Positions 1 to 9,649 are shown, numbered from the stretch's first letter. The stretch is DNA of 64,000 nucleotides from Stenotrophomonas raiganjensis (SeqCode) (GCF_030658505.1 NZ_JAUTXR010000195.1:248001-312000); one strand, 5' to 3'. Notes: a model not told the origin generated them from the letters alone. Made by a program: numbers and translations.

Positions 1-1
1 G

Positions 2-709
2 GCGGCCGCGCGCACGGTGCGCGCGCTCGGATTCGCGCCGATGCCGCATCTCTCTGCCCGCCGCATCGGGTCGCGTGCGGGGCTTGCGCGGTTCCTGGAA
101 CGCGCCGCCAGCGAGGCCGGCGTCGAGCAGTGCCTGGTGATCGCCGGTGACCTTGCCACGCCTGCAGGGCCGTTTGCTGACAGCATTTCGATCATCGAGA
201 CAGGGCTTCTGGAGCGCTCCGGCATCAAGGTCGTGGGTATCGGCGGGCACCCGGAAGGCCATCCGGCGATGGCCGCCGAGGACCGGTGGCACGTGTTGGA
301 ACGCAAGCACCACGCCATCGGGGCGCGGGGCATGGCGCCGTTGATCATCACCCAGTTCGCCTTCGATGCCGATATCGTGCTGGCCTGGCTGGATGCGCTG
401 CGCGCCCGTAGCATCACGGTTCCGGTACTGGTGGGCGTGCCGGGCCCGGCCAGCATTGCGCGACTGGCCCGCTATGCCGCGATGTGCGGCGTGGGTGCCA
501 GTGCATCGATGCTGGCGCGGTACGGCATCTCGATCGGCCGGCTGCTGGGAACGGCGGGGCCGGAGGTGTTCGTGGATCGCCTGCTGGGTGGGCTGAGCGT
601 CGCCCACGGTCAGGTCAGCCCGCACTTCTTCCCGTTCGGTGGCATTGCACCATCACTGGACTGGATGGAGCAGTACCGGCTTCGGGCACAGTCCGCCAAC
701 GACGTATAG
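2..709 (+). CDS. Methylenetetrahydrofolate reductase-like protein (5' end outside window)
   Basis: The frame is open to the left edge of the window, so this is the C-terminal 235 codons of a larger gene and the GTG at 17 is internal. The visible part has the HLSARR motif, an ITQFAFD strand and an HFFPFGG segment, all typical of the folate-binding (beta/alpha)8 barrel of MetF-type reductases. These use NAD(P)H and FAD to convert 5,10-methylene-tetrahydrofolate to the 5-methyl form in the cytoplasm. The flavin-binding N-terminus lies outside the window, so whether this is the housekeeping metF or a paralogue tied to one-carbon catabolism cannot be decided. The next gene begins 79 bases later on the same strand and looks unrelated. 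Confidence 0.75.
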   Translation, partial: AAARTVRALGFAPMPHLSARRIGSRAGLARFLERAASEAGVEQCLVIAGDLATPAGPFADSISIIETGLLERSGIKVVGIGGHPEGHPAMAAEDRWHVLERKHHAIGARGMAPLIITQFAFDADIVLAWLDALRARSITVPVLVGVPGPASIARLARYAAMCGVGASASMLARYGISIGRLLGTAGPEVFVDRLLGGLSVAHGQVSPHFFPFGGIAPSLDWMEQYRLRAQSANDV

Positions 710-788
710 GTCTTCAGTCATGGCAGCCGGCAGCGTTCCCGGCTGCCTGGCACCGCTACACTGCGGCATCGATACCTGAGACAGGCAG

Positions 789-2294
789 ATGCCCAGCAAC
801 ATCCTGCGGTTTTTCCTGGGAGGACGTCGCCCCTTGCTGCGAGCTGCGTTCGCGGCGACATGTTCCCTGCTACTGCTGGCCGGCATCGCCGCGCCATCCA
901 GCGCAGGCACAAACGCGGCCGACGTGAAGCAGCTGGTGGACAGCTACGCCGCGAACCGCGACTTCAATGGTGTGGTGCTTGTCGCCCAGCACGGGCGCGT
1001 CCTGTATCGCGGGGCCCACGGGCTGGCCAATCGCGAGTGGCAAGTGCCGAATGCCGAGGACGGCGTTTTCCGCATCGGTTCGTTGACCAAGCCGATCACC
1101 GCCATCCTGGTCATGCAGCTGGTGCAGGAACAGAAGCTGCGATTGGACGGGGCGCTGGGCGAGTACCTGCCCGAGCTGTATGCCGACACCGAGGCGGCTG
1201 CGGTTACTGTGGCTCAACTGCTGAACCACACTTCCGGCATCGCCGACCTACCGCGTACCTATGACGACCCTTGGTGGCAGACGCAGGCCCGCCATTCGTT
1301 CGCGCCTGTCGATTTCGCCAGGGCGTGGATCCCCGGCACGCTGCAGAACGCACCGGGTGCCGAATGGCGCTACAACAACAACGGCTATTTCCTGCTTGGG
1401 CTGCTCATCGAAAAGGTAACCGGCGCCAGCTATGAGGAAAATCTGCGCCAGCGGATCCTGGACAAGGCCGGCATGAAGCACAGCGGGCTCTATCGCGCCA
1501 GCGAGCTCGTTCCGCGCCTGGCAACGGGCTACCAGACCCTGCCGGATTTCAGCATGGCGCGCCCTGCGCCGATCGATCCGAGTGTCTCGTTTTCTGCCGC
1601 CGGTGTGTACTCCACCGTCGATGACCTCTTGCTGCTGGACCAGGCCCTGCGGGGCGATTCGTTGCTCAGCGAGGCGTCACGGCAGGCGATGTGGACCAAC
1701 CATCGCTCCAGCTATGGCTACGGTTGGGGCGTAGAGGACTGGACCTCGCCCACCGGTGGCGCCTACAAGGTGGAATCGCACACCGGCAGCATCCCTGGCT
1801 ATCAAACCTACTGGCTCCGCACCGAACAGGATCAATCGGTCGTGCTCGTGCTGGACAACTACTGGCAGGGAGAGACCGCAGCGACCCTGGGCAAGGAGCT
1901 GATGAACGTACTGCACGGGCAGCCCGTCGTGCTGGCCAGGAAGAATCTCGCCACGCTGCTGGTGCCGGTGGCTCTTGCGCAGGGTGTTCCGGGCCTGACC
2001 CGCACCTATGAAACGCTGGGTGCGCAGGCCAGCCAGTACGATACATCCGAGCAGGCACTGAACTCGCTGGGCTATCGGCTGTTGAGAATGAAGCGCGTAC
2101 CGGAGTCGGTGGCGGTGTTCCAATGGAATGCGCGCGCGCATCCGGAGTCTGCGAATGTGCATGACAGCCTGGGTGAAGCCTACCGCGCCAATGGGCAGCG
2201 TGACGAAGCCATCCGCAGCTATCGCAAGGCTGCACAGATGGCACCCACGGACATGCGCCTTCGTAGTGTGCTGAAGGCACTGGAAGACGAGTGA
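789..2294 (+). CDS. Exported beta-lactamase-fold serine hydrolase with C-terminal TPR
   Basis: A 501-residue protein of the class C beta-lactamase / penicillin-binding-protein-like family (PF00144). The N-terminus (about residues 1-40) is a basic and hydrophobic signal sequence ending in SSAG. The catalytic SxxK box is SLTK (98-101), the YxN box is YNN (195-197), and an HTGS motif near residue 330 takes the KTG-like position. After the hydrolase domain, residues about 430-500 form at least one tetratricopeptide-like repeat (HDSLGEAYRANGQRDEAI). Such proteins are usually periplasmic esterases, D-amino peptidases or cell-wall hydrolases; true beta-lactamase activity cannot be inferred. Its stop codon overlaps the GTG upstream of the following protease gene. 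Confidence 0.8.
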   Translation: MPSNILRFFLGGRRPLLRAAFAATCSLLLLAGIAAPSSAGTNAADVKQLVDSYAANRDFNGVVLVAQHGRVLYRGAHGLANREWQVPNAEDGVFRIGSLTKPITAILVMQLVQEQKLRLDGALGEYLPELYADTEAAAVTVAQLLNHTSGIADLPRTYDDPWWQTQARHSFAPVDFARAWIPGTLQNAPGAEWRYNNNGYFLLGLLIEKVTGASYEENLRQRILDKAGMKHSGLYRASELVPRLATGYQTLPDFSMARPAPIDPSVSFSAAGVYSTVDDLLLLDQALRGDSLLSEASRQAMWTNHRSSYGYGWGVEDWTSPTGGAYKVESHTGSIPGYQTYWLRTEQDQSVVLVLDNYWQGETAATLGKELMNVLHGQPVVLARKNLATLLVPVALAQGVPGLTRTYETLGAQASQYDTSEQALNSLGYRLLRMKRVPESVAVFQWNARAHPESANVHDSLGEAYRANGQRDEAIRSYRKAAQMAPTDMRLRSVLKALEDE

Positions 2295-2341
2295 ATCCGG
2301 GGCTTTCCGCGTCCTCCACACTGCAGCAACCGACCGCAAGG

Positions 2342-3186
2342 ATGAAGGCCCCCATGATCCGCTGGCTGTTCCTCGCGCTTGCCGCGCTGCCGCTCGCTGC
2401 CGGGGCTGTGGTCATCCGCCACGACGTGGACGATGCCCGTTACCGGATCGAGGGATCAGAATTTCCCGCCCTGGCCGACATGCCGGGTGAAGGGCAGGGT
2501 GTTCTGATCGCCCCGCAGTGGGTGCTGACCGCAGCGCATGCCGCACCGATGGAGGGAATGGGGCAGACCATCGCCATCAACGGCAAGGACTACGGCGTGG
2601 AACGTGTGATCGTGCATCCGGGCTACAGGCGAATGCCGGAAGTCTTGGGCAAGGAAGCACTGGCCACAGGGAGCCCGGCGAAGATTCATGCGTTCCTGGC
2701 CGGATCAGATGACATTGCGCTGATCAGGCTCACGGCCCCCGTGACCGATGTGCAGCCCGTGTCGCTCTATCGCGGCAGTGCCGAGGTCACGCAGGTCGCC
2801 GCCTTGATCGGAAAGGGCGCCACTGGCAATGGGGCGTTGGACTGCTGCCGGGCGGGCCGCATCGCACATCGCTGCGGCGCGCATGCAACGCCATTACCGG
2901 TGGCAATGATCGCTACCTCTGGTATCGGTTCGATGCCCCGCCACAGGGCCTCCCCCTGGAAGGCGTATTGGGCAACGGCGACAGTGGCGGCCCGCTGGTT
3001 ATCGGGGAACACGGCGCGTGGCAGCTGGTGGGGCTGGGCTCGTGGATCAGCGCCGTTCCCGAGCATGCCCTTGAAGCCGGCTTCTATGGCCAGGTGGTGC
3101 ACAACGTGCGGGTATCGCGCTATGTGGGCTGGATCGAGAGCGTCCTGGGTGCGCCCGACTACCGCCCCGTAACACCCGAAGACTGA
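2342..3186 (+). pseudogene. Trypsin-like serine protease, frameshifted
   Basis: An S1-family protease interrupted by a frame change. The ATG at 2342 was chosen because it starts a clear signal peptide (MKAPMIRWLFLALAALPLAAG); a longer frame opens at GTG 2291. The first frame carries the LTAAHA histidine box and the DDIALIRL aspartate box, then loses similarity after IGKGATGNG near 2830-2845. The catalytic serine box GNGDSGGP, preceded by RYLWYRFDAP, lies in another frame that continues to a stop at 3184-3186. All three catalytic motifs therefore survive, split across two frames. One missing base in or near the GGGG run around 2832-2835 would restore the gene. It may be a real recent inactivation or a sequencing error. 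Confidence 0.72.
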
Positions 3187-3276
3187 CAGCTGTCACTGGC
3201 CGCGGGCCGCGTGATTGCCAATAGTGAGCGCCATGGCGAGGACACCTCGCTACCACTCGTCACAAGGGGACCGTTC

Positions 3277-3840
3277 GTGAACATGCTCCAGCAGATCGTC
3301 CCGCAGACTCCAGCCTGGGTGTGGCTGCTTCTTGCCTTCCTGGTCACGCGCGGCATTGCCGCCATGAAGCCCGGTGAAACGTCGTTGCAGAAGCTGGCGG
3401 TGGTGCCCGCCCTGTTCACCGCATGGGGCGCCTGGTCCATCAGTCATCGCTTCGGGATCACCTGGAGTGCTTGGGCCGAGTGGCTGGCCGGCATCGGTGG
3501 GGGAGCAGCGCTGGGATGGCTGCTGCTGGGCCATGTGAAGCTCACGCTGGACCGCGCCACTGGCAAGCTCTGGCGCAACGCCGACTACAGCGTATTGCCG
3601 CTGCTGCTTGTAACGTTCCTGGTGAAGTACGGTTTCGAAGTTGCATTCGCAGTGTCACCCGCCGTGGCCACCAGTGCGGGGGCCAGCGCGGCCTATCTGT
3701 TGACCTCGGGCGGATTCACGGGCCTGTTCATCGGCAAGTACTGCCGCTACCTGGGCTCGCTGCAGCTGGTCGAAGCAGGCAAGCGGTGCGTCGCTCCAGG
3801 GGCGCGTCCGGGCGGAATGAAGCCTCCGGGACTCCACTGA
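3277..3840 (+). CDS. Multi-pass membrane protein, DUF6622-like
   Basis: A protein of 187 residues made mostly of hydrophobic segments (about 5 membrane spans), with a short basic C-terminal tail ending MKPPGLH. The GTG at 3277 is preferred because an AAGGGGA ribosome site ends six bases before it; an ATG two codons later is possible. It resembles small uncharacterised inner-membrane proteins labelled DUF6622. No catalytic motif is visible. It stands alone between the broken protease and a truncated TetR gene, so context gives no hint of function. Confidence 0.6.
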   Translation: MNMLQQIVPQTPAWVWLLLAFLVTRGIAAMKPGETSLQKLAVVPALFTAWGAWSISHRFGITWSAWAEWLAGIGGGAALGWLLLGHVKLTLDRATGKLWRNADYSVLPLLLVTFLVKYGFEVAFAVSPAVATSAGASAAYLLTSGGFTGLFIGKYCRYLGSLQLVEAGKRCVAPGARPGGMKPPGLH

Positions 3841-3892
3841 CATACGTGGCGTATCCCAATACGATCCTCCGGCCCCAAATGTAGGCCGCCCA

Positions 3893-4216
3893 ATGGCCCG
3901 CCGAGTTCGAGCCGACATGATCGAGGAGACTCGTTCAAAATTGACTGCTGCGGCGCGGATGGCATTGGGCACCGTTGGCTACGCCAAGACATCAATGGAT
4001 CAGTTCACCTCCGAAATCGGACGTGCGCGGGGAACGCTCCAGCACCACTTTGGAAGCAAGGAAGGGCTGCCCCGGGCGGTAGTCGAACAGATCGAGGAGG
4101 AGGTTGCTGTAGAGCTCGACTACCAGATTCGCGGCGTCATACCGAACGGACGCCCGCAACGGATCCCCGGCGCGGCGCGTTCCGTAGCGGCTGCGCCGGG
4201 GGCAATGCGACGGCAC
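3893..4216 (+). pseudogene. TetR-family regulator, C-terminally truncated
   Basis: The first 80 or so codons encode a clear TetR DNA-binding domain: a helix with the phrase AARMALGTVGYAKTSMDQF, then the recognition-helix region RARGTLQHHFGSKEGL and the start of helix 4 (RAVVEQIEEEVAVEL). After about 4130 the reading frame no longer resembles the ligand-binding core and runs antisense into the 3' end of the GH3 gene, which stops at 4217. The regulator has probably lost its effector domain by deletion. The LQHHF in place of the usual LYHHF is a minor change at a normally conserved tyrosine. Whether the truncated product is made is unknown. Confidence 0.65.
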
Positions 4217-6793
4217 CTACTCCGTCGCGCACGCCAGCTTGCGATCAAACTCGGTACCCAGCACGACCGATGTGATCGCAAGCGTCGTGCCTGTCCCTGC
4301 ACGCAGTGCAAACGGGACGCTCAATCGGCTCACGTCTGCCCCTGCCTTGGCCAGGCACTTGAGGGGAACTGCCAGCCTCACCCACTCATTCCGCGGCAAG
4401 CCAGACAGCGCGTGGTCCAGAGCCACTTCAGCGCCGCACGTCACTCCGCAGGAGGCACCGAGTGTCACTGCAGATTCCGCCGGAAGCTGTTCGACGCGCA
4501 CCGTAGCGACCATGGAGAGCTCGCCGTTGGTCTCGCGCGACCAGTCCAGCGGAGTGTTGGCCTGCAACGCCACGGTGGCCGGCGCCTGGAAGCTGAACCG
4601 GCGTGCGCCTTCCTGCACATCGGTGTTGATCGCGACCATCGCCAGTGACTGGTCGGCAGTCGTTGCATTGGGATGTACGACATCGGTCGATTCGCCATTG
4701 GCCGCAGTCAGGCGAAGCATCAGGCCGGTGCCGGCCACACCACGCTCGAACAGGGTGCCGCTACCCGCGGCGTCCGGATCAATTCCGGGGTCCTCGGAAA
4801 GCGCAGGCAGATTTCCCTTGTCGGCATAGGTCAGGCCATATCCGAAGGCGAACTGCGGGTCGTAGTCCTTCTGCCCAACGTTGTTCTCGTACTGGTTGGC
4901 GCGGCGTGGCCAGGAGTAGCTCAGCCTTCCGCGGAAGTCGTGTTGCACGCGCCCATCGCCCCCGCGCAGCAGCACATCGGCCACGCCCCCACCTTCCGAG
5001 CCCGGCAGCCACGCAGCCACGAAGGCATCGGCGGCGTTGATTTCGCGGTTCAGCCACAGCGGGCGCCCGCTCAGGAACACCGCCACGACCGGAATGCCGT
5101 CTGCCTTCAGTCGTCGCATCAACTCCAGGTCTCCGGACTTGCCGTTCTTGAACATCAGGTTGGGGAGATCCCCCTGGAACTCTGCATACGGATCTTCGCC
5201 GAACACCACGACGGCCACATCGGGACGATTGCGGTAACGACCATCGACGGAGAGCTCGGCTTGTCCGCCGCCGGCCTTGACCTGTGACGCCAGTCCTTCC
5301 CAGATCGTCTCTGCATTCGGGAAGTCTTCGCGGCGCGTGCCATCACCCTGCCAGCTCAGCGTCCAGCCGCCTGCCTGCCTGCTCATGTCGTTGGCACCAT
5401 CGCCTGCCACCAGCACCCGTTGCTTGGGCGACAGCGGCAGCAACCGGTTCTGGTTCTTCAGCAGTACCAGTGATTCGCGCACGGCCTGGCGCGCCACTTG
5501 GCGATGTGCCGGCGCCCCGAGCAGCTCGAACTTTCCGCCCAGTGCGCGCTGGGAAGGCCTGGGCTTATCGAACAGGCCCAGGCGCATCTTCACGCGCAGG
5601 ATGCGCCGTACCGCATCGTCCAGCCGCGCCTCCGGCAGGCTGCCGCCCCTTACGTGGGCCAGCGTGCTTTCATACATGCCCTTCCAGCTGTCCGGTGCCA
5701 TCGCCATGTCCAGGCCGGCAGCATAGGTCTTGGCGCAGTCGGTGTTGCTGCAGCCCTTGATCTGGCCATGGCCGTTCCAGTCGCCGACGACGAAGCCACC
5801 GAAGCCCATCCGGCCTTTCAGTACATCGGTCAGCAGCGGCTTGTGCCCATGCATCTTCTCGCCATGGAAGCTGTTGAACGACGCCATCACCGATTGCGCG
5901 CCAGCGTTGATCGCCGGCAGGTATCCGGCCGCGTGGATGTCGCGCAGTGCGGCCTCGCTGACGGTGGTGTTGCCCTGGTCCTTGCCGTTGTCGGTTCCGC
6001 CGTCACCGAGGAAATGCTTCACCGTTGTCATCACGTGGTGGTCATCAAGGAAGTCGGCCGCGCCGGCCTTGCCCTGCAAGCCTTCGACGAATGGCCCCGC
6101 ATAGCTGGCCACCAGCCCAGGGTCCTCGGAGTACCCTTCATAGGTACGACCCCAACGGTCATCCTGCGGAACCGCCACGGTCGGCGCGAATGTCCATTCC
6201 ATGCCGGTCACACGGGTTTCGGCAGCGGTGATCCTTGCGATCTCCCGCAGCAGTTCCGGGTTGCGCGCCGCGCCCAGGCCGATGTTGTGCGGAAACAGCG
6301 TGGCGCCAACCACATTGCTCTGGCCATGCATCGCGTCGATGCCCCATATGATCGGGATGGCCTTGCCACCATTGCGCGTGTCCATCGAGGCTTCCCAGAA
6401 CGCGTCAGCCAGCGCCAGCCACTCGGCGGGCTTGGCGTTGTAGTGGCCGCCCGGGTCGGACGCGCCACCAGCAAGGATTGAGCCCAGTCTGTACTTGCGC
6501 ACGTCATCAGGCGTGACGCTGGCGATATCGCCCTGCACGATCTGGCCGACCTTCTCCTCCAGCGTCATCGACGCGATCAGTGCGTCGATGCGTTTCTCCA
6601 TCGCCGGATCATTGGCCAACGGCCACTTCGCCTTCGGCCAGTTGGCGGCTGTGATCGTGCCTGCTTCGTGCTGCGGGGCAGGGGCCGCGCCCATCGCCGG
6701 CGCCAGCGCCAGGACCAGTACAGCGGTCAGCATCAGGCGATGTGGACGGAAACCGGGGTTGCACTTCGCACGATCGGAATGACGGAAGTTCAT
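4217..6793 (-). CDS. Glycoside hydrolase family 3 beta-glucosidase, exported
   Basis: An 858-residue exo-acting GH3 enzyme. The start at 6793 gives a signal sequence (residues about 17-37, hydrophobic, ending AMGAAPAP); an extra 53 codons of open frame upstream look non-coding. The N-terminal barrel includes WGIDAMHG, the KHFLGDGGT substrate-binding segment (K259, H260) and VVGDWNG, whose D338 fits the GH3 nucleophile. The C-terminal alpha/beta sandwich and an ExoP-type galactose-binding-like tail follow. Members remove terminal beta-linked glucose from oligosaccharides, here probably in the periplasm. It is divergent from a LacI gene with a palindromic operator between them, and forms a uptake-and-degradation locus with the permease and TonB receptor downstream of LacI. 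Confidence 0.9.
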   Translation of the reverse strand: MNFRHSDRAKCNPGFRPHRLMLTAVLVLALAPAMGAAPAPQHEAGTITAANWPKAKWPLANDPAMEKRIDALIASMTLEEKVGQIVQGDIASVTPDDVRKYRLGSILAGGASDPGGHYNAKPAEWLALADAFWEASMDTRNGGKAIPIIWGIDAMHGQSNVVGATLFPHNIGLGAARNPELLREIARITAAETRVTGMEWTFAPTVAVPQDDRWGRTYEGYSEDPGLVASYAGPFVEGLQGKAGAADFLDDHHVMTTVKHFLGDGGTDNGKDQGNTTVSEAALRDIHAAGYLPAINAGAQSVMASFNSFHGEKMHGHKPLLTDVLKGRMGFGGFVVGDWNGHGQIKGCSNTDCAKTYAAGLDMAMAPDSWKGMYESTLAHVRGGSLPEARLDDAVRRILRVKMRLGLFDKPRPSQRALGGKFELLGAPAHRQVARQAVRESLVLLKNQNRLLPLSPKQRVLVAGDGANDMSRQAGGWTLSWQGDGTRREDFPNAETIWEGLASQVKAGGGQAELSVDGRYRNRPDVAVVVFGEDPYAEFQGDLPNLMFKNGKSGDLELMRRLKADGIPVVAVFLSGRPLWLNREINAADAFVAAWLPGSEGGGVADVLLRGGDGRVQHDFRGRLSYSWPRRANQYENNVGQKDYDPQFAFGYGLTYADKGNLPALSEDPGIDPDAAGSGTLFERGVAGTGLMLRLTAANGESTDVVHPNATTADQSLAMVAINTDVQEGARRFSFQAPATVALQANTPLDWSRETNGELSMVATVRVEQLPAESAVTLGASCGVTCGAEVALDHALSGLPRNEWVRLAVPLKCLAKAGADVSRLSVPFALRAGTGTTLAITSVVLGTEFDRKLACATE

Positions 6794-6849
6794 GGGAACG
6801 ATCATCTCGGATGGGTGGCTTGAAGGGGTGTGCAGACCAGAAAGCAACC

Positions 6850-6863
6850 TGACAGCGTTGTCA
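6850..6863. promoter_or_regulatory. LacI-type operator, copy 1 (GH3/LacI intergenic)
   Basis: The 14-bp imperfect palindrome TGACAGCGTTGTCA lies between the divergent GH3 and LacI-family genes. Its exact reverse complement occurs at 12436-12449 before the TonB receptor. LacI-family repressors typically bind palindromes of this size with a central CG, so this is the probable site for the adjacent regulator. Binding itself is inferred. Confidence 0.75.
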
Positions 6864-6988
6864 GTCGAATCCGAGCATACCCAGCCCCCGGGACGATTGC
6901 TTGCTGCACAGCGGCATCGGATTTGAGGATAAAGTTGCATCTGTATCCACATCCCGTGGTGCAGGGTTCCGGTAAAGATGGTGAGGCT

Positions 6989-8056
6989 ATGACGGGCAGA
7001 GGACGGGGGGCGCCGGGACCTGAGCAGGTGGCGGCAGGCAGGCCGGGACGCGTGCGCATCGAGGATGTCGCGGCAACGGCCGGGGTCTCGATGAAGACCG
7101 TATCGCGGGTGCTCAACAACGAGCCGAACGTCTCCAAGAGTACCCGGGCCCGTGTGGACGCGGCGGTGGAGAAGCTGCGCTACCGACCCTTGCCCTCGGC
7201 CCGTGTCCTCGCCGGCCGGCGTTCCTACCTGATCGCGATGCTCTTTGATAATCCGTCATCGAACTATCTGATGGAGATCGAGATGGGGGTACTGGATGCC
7301 TGTATGGAACAGCACTACAACCTGATGCTGGCGCCGCTGATCTACGACGCAGCCGATATCGTGGAGAAGGTCGAGTCGTTGATCATGCAGTCGCAGCTCG
7401 ACGGCGTGGTGTTGACGCCACCGCTGACCGACGACAGCGCCCTGCTGGAGCGCCTGGTCGATCTGGGCATCCCTTATTCCAGCATTTCGGCAAAGGAACA
7501 GAATCGGAACGTAGGCGTGGTGGTGGACGAGATCGGCGCGGTGGTTGCGCTGATCGCACACCTGGCCTCGCTCGGCCATACCCGCATCGCCCATATCAAG
7601 GGGCACGCCGCGCACGGCGCAAGCATGTGGCGCCTAGCAGGCTATCGCGAAGGCCTGCGCAGGGCGGGGCTGCGCTACGACCCCAGCCTGGTGCTGGAGG
7701 GCGAGTTTTCATACGAGTCAGGCTACAACGGTGCCAGCGCGCTGCTTGATCGACCTAATCGGCCGACCGCCATTTTCGCTGCCAACGACGATATGGCGGC
7801 CGGGGTCATCTGCGCGGTGTTCGAGCACGGCCTTTCGGTGCCGGGCGACATCTCGGTCTGCGGTTTCGATGACACGCCGATTGCCCGCCAGATCTATCCG
7901 GCACTGACCACCGTCTGCCAGCCCACCCGTGAGATGGGCCGGCGCGCGGCCATGGAGCTGATCAAGGAAGTGCGCGAGCTCGGCAGCGGTGGCGTGGTCG
8001 ATATTGCTTATGCCCTGCAGGTCCGGCGATCCACGGGACCGGCCCGTCACGATTGA
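6989..8056 (+). CDS. LacI-family transcriptional regulator of the glucoside locus
   Basis: A 355-residue regulator. The ATG at 6989 was chosen; the frame is open for 53 codons upstream but that part overlaps the operator and lacks similarity. The helix-turn-helix spans about residues 22-45 (VRIEDVAATAGVSMKTVSRVLNNEPNVS), followed by a hinge helix (AGRRS) and a periplasmic-binding-protein-like sugar-sensing domain. Motifs such as AIFAANDDMAAG and DISVCGFDDTPIA are characteristic of LacI/GalR proteins. It likely represses the GH3, permease and TonB-receptor genes until a glucoside or its breakdown product binds. It is convergent with the permease gene. Confidence 0.9.
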   Translation: MTGRGRGAPGPEQVAAGRPGRVRIEDVAATAGVSMKTVSRVLNNEPNVSKSTRARVDAAVEKLRYRPLPSARVLAGRRSYLIAMLFDNPSSNYLMEIEMGVLDACMEQHYNLMLAPLIYDAADIVEKVESLIMQSQLDGVVLTPPLTDDSALLERLVDLGIPYSSISAKEQNRNVGVVVDEIGAVVALIAHLASLGHTRIAHIKGHAAHGASMWRLAGYREGLRRAGLRYDPSLVLEGEFSYESGYNGASALLDRPNRPTAIFAANDDMAAGVICAVFEHGLSVPGDISVCGFDDTPIARQIYPALTTVCQPTREMGRRAAMELIKEVRELGSGGVVDIAYALQVRRSTGPARHD

Positions 8057-8067
8057 ACGCAGGTGCG

Positions 8068-8096
8068 ATGGCGTGCCGACGCGGCCGGCACGCCAT
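8068..8096. terminator. Hairpin between convergent LacI and permease genes
   Basis: An 11-bp perfect stem (ATGGCGTGCCG at 8068-8078 with its complement at 8086-8096) and a 7-base loop lie between the two convergent stop codons. No clear U-tract follows on either strand. It probably serves as a bidirectional terminator or 3'-end stabiliser. Confidence 0.6.
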
Positions 8097-8117
8097 GCTG
8101 GCAGGCAGGGGCGCGGC

Positions 8118-9578
8118 TCAGTGGCCCGCTTCGGTCGCCAATCGCTCCAGATCAACACCCTGGCGACGAAGTGTACGGCCGGCCGCCCAGGCGTAGAACG
8201 CCAGATAACAGAAGCACAGCACGCCAATGATGAAGCTGTAATGCACGCCGACCTTGTCGGCGAGTGCGCCCTGCGCCCAACTGACGATGCCGCCGCCCAT
8301 GATCATCATGATCAGCAGACTGCTTGCCTGATTGGTGTGGCAGCCCAGGCCGGAGATGGCCAGGGTAAAGATGCAGGGCCACATGGTGCTGCAGAACAGC
8401 CCGACACTGATGAAGGCGATGACACTGGTCATGCCGGTGGTGAACATGCCGACCAGCTGCGCCGCAATGCCACACACGGCGAAGTACAGCAGCATGCGCG
8501 ACGGATTGCCCCTGCTGGCCAGGGTTGCGATGATCATCAGGAGGATCACCGGTGCGTAGTGCAGGAACTGCGCGGAGTTGTGGCCAGAGATCGCGTTGAC
8601 GGCAAGGTAGATGGCGAACGCGACGAACGGCAACACCAGCATCAACAGCTTCCGGGTGCCTGCGCGCACATCGAACGCGCCTGCGGCACCACCCCAGCGG
8701 CCGATCATCAGGCTGGCCCAGTACAACGACACGAACGGGGCGATCACCGAGGTTTCCAGCCCCAGTCCGCCCTTGCTCAAGGGCTGCTCAAGGTAGGCTG
8801 GAAGATTGTCGATGGTCGATACCTCCACGCCGACGTAAAGGAAGATCGCGATCATGCCCATGACCAGCTGCGGGTAAGCGAGCGCAGATCTGCGATCTGT
8901 CTGGTGATCTGCCCCGGTTGCACCTGCGGGGACCGTCGCGGACAGCTCGACATGATTGGGCACGCTCGAGAACCGCAGCAGCACGGCCACCAGTACGAAG
9001 GCGGCGCCCAGCACCAGGTATGGGATCTTTACGCTCTCGATGCTCGCCTCTGTGTTACCCGCTGACACACTGCCGAAGATAGCAATGCTCACCAGCAGTG
9101 GGCCCACTGTTGCCCCCAGGTTGTTGACGCCGCCGGCCATGGTCAGGCGCTGCGATCCGGTGGCCGGGTCACCCATGATCACCGCCAGCGTATTGGCCGC
9201 GATCTGCTGGAGCGAGAAGCCCAGGCCGACGATGAACAGGCCGGACAGCATCAGTGCAAACGAGCCGGTATTGGCCGCCGGATAGAAGAGCAGGGCACCG
9301 AGCGCTGACACCAGCAGGCCAAGGCAGATGCCGTTGCGATAGCCCACCCGATGCAGCAGGTCGTTGCCGATGGCGCGGGAGATGGCGATGTAGATCAGCG
9401 AACCGGCGGTGTAGGCAACGTAGAAAGCCATCGCCACGTACATGCTCTGGGCCTGGCTGAGATGGAAGGCCTTCTTGAACACCGGGATGAGGATTCCATT
9501 GCTGGCGGCAACGAAGCCCCAGAAGAAGAAGACGGTGATGAGTACACCGAACTGCGACCAGCGGGTTGTGTGTTTCAT
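8118..9578 (-). CDS. MFS sugar permease, FucP/GluP type
   Basis: A 486-residue transporter with 12 predicted membrane segments. The N-terminus (MKHTTRWSQFGVLITVFFFWGF) and the VGLGFSLQQIAANTLAV segment are typical of the fucose/glucose-galactose proton symporter group. The start at 9578 places the first membrane segment near residue 10; 21 upstream codons were left out. It would carry the monosaccharide or short glucoside from periplasm to cytoplasm, completing the chain TonB receptor, periplasmic GH3, inner-membrane permease. It lies 112 bases downstream of the TonB receptor gene on the same strand and is probably cotranscribed, with a hairpin in the gap that could lower its expression. Confidence 0.85.
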   Translation of the reverse strand: MKHTTRWSQFGVLITVFFFWGFVAASNGILIPVFKKAFHLSQAQSMYVAMAFYVAYTAGSLIYIAISRAIGNDLLHRVGYRNGICLGLLVSALGALLFYPAANTGSFALMLSGLFIVGLGFSLQQIAANTLAVIMGDPATGSQRLTMAGGVNNLGATVGPLLVSIAIFGSVSAGNTEASIESVKIPYLVLGAAFVLVAVLLRFSSVPNHVELSATVPAGATGADHQTDRRSALAYPQLVMGMIAIFLYVGVEVSTIDNLPAYLEQPLSKGGLGLETSVIAPFVSLYWASLMIGRWGGAAGAFDVRAGTRKLLMLVLPFVAFAIYLAVNAISGHNSAQFLHYAPVILLMIIATLASRGNPSRMLLYFAVCGIAAQLVGMFTTGMTSVIAFISVGLFCSTMWPCIFTLAISGLGCHTNQASSLLIMMIMGGGIVSWAQGALADKVGVHYSFIIGVLCFCYLAFYAWAAGRTLRRQGVDLERLATEAGH

Positions 9579-9649
9579 GAGTCTCGTGTCATGGCAGACA
9601 GGGCGGCATGCGCGCGGGCACGCATCGCAGGGGACGGGCACATTGAAGC

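Noticed and set aside
17..709. GTG at 17 as a true gene start
   Set aside because: The frame is open to the window edge and the product would lack the N-terminal part of the MetF-like fold.
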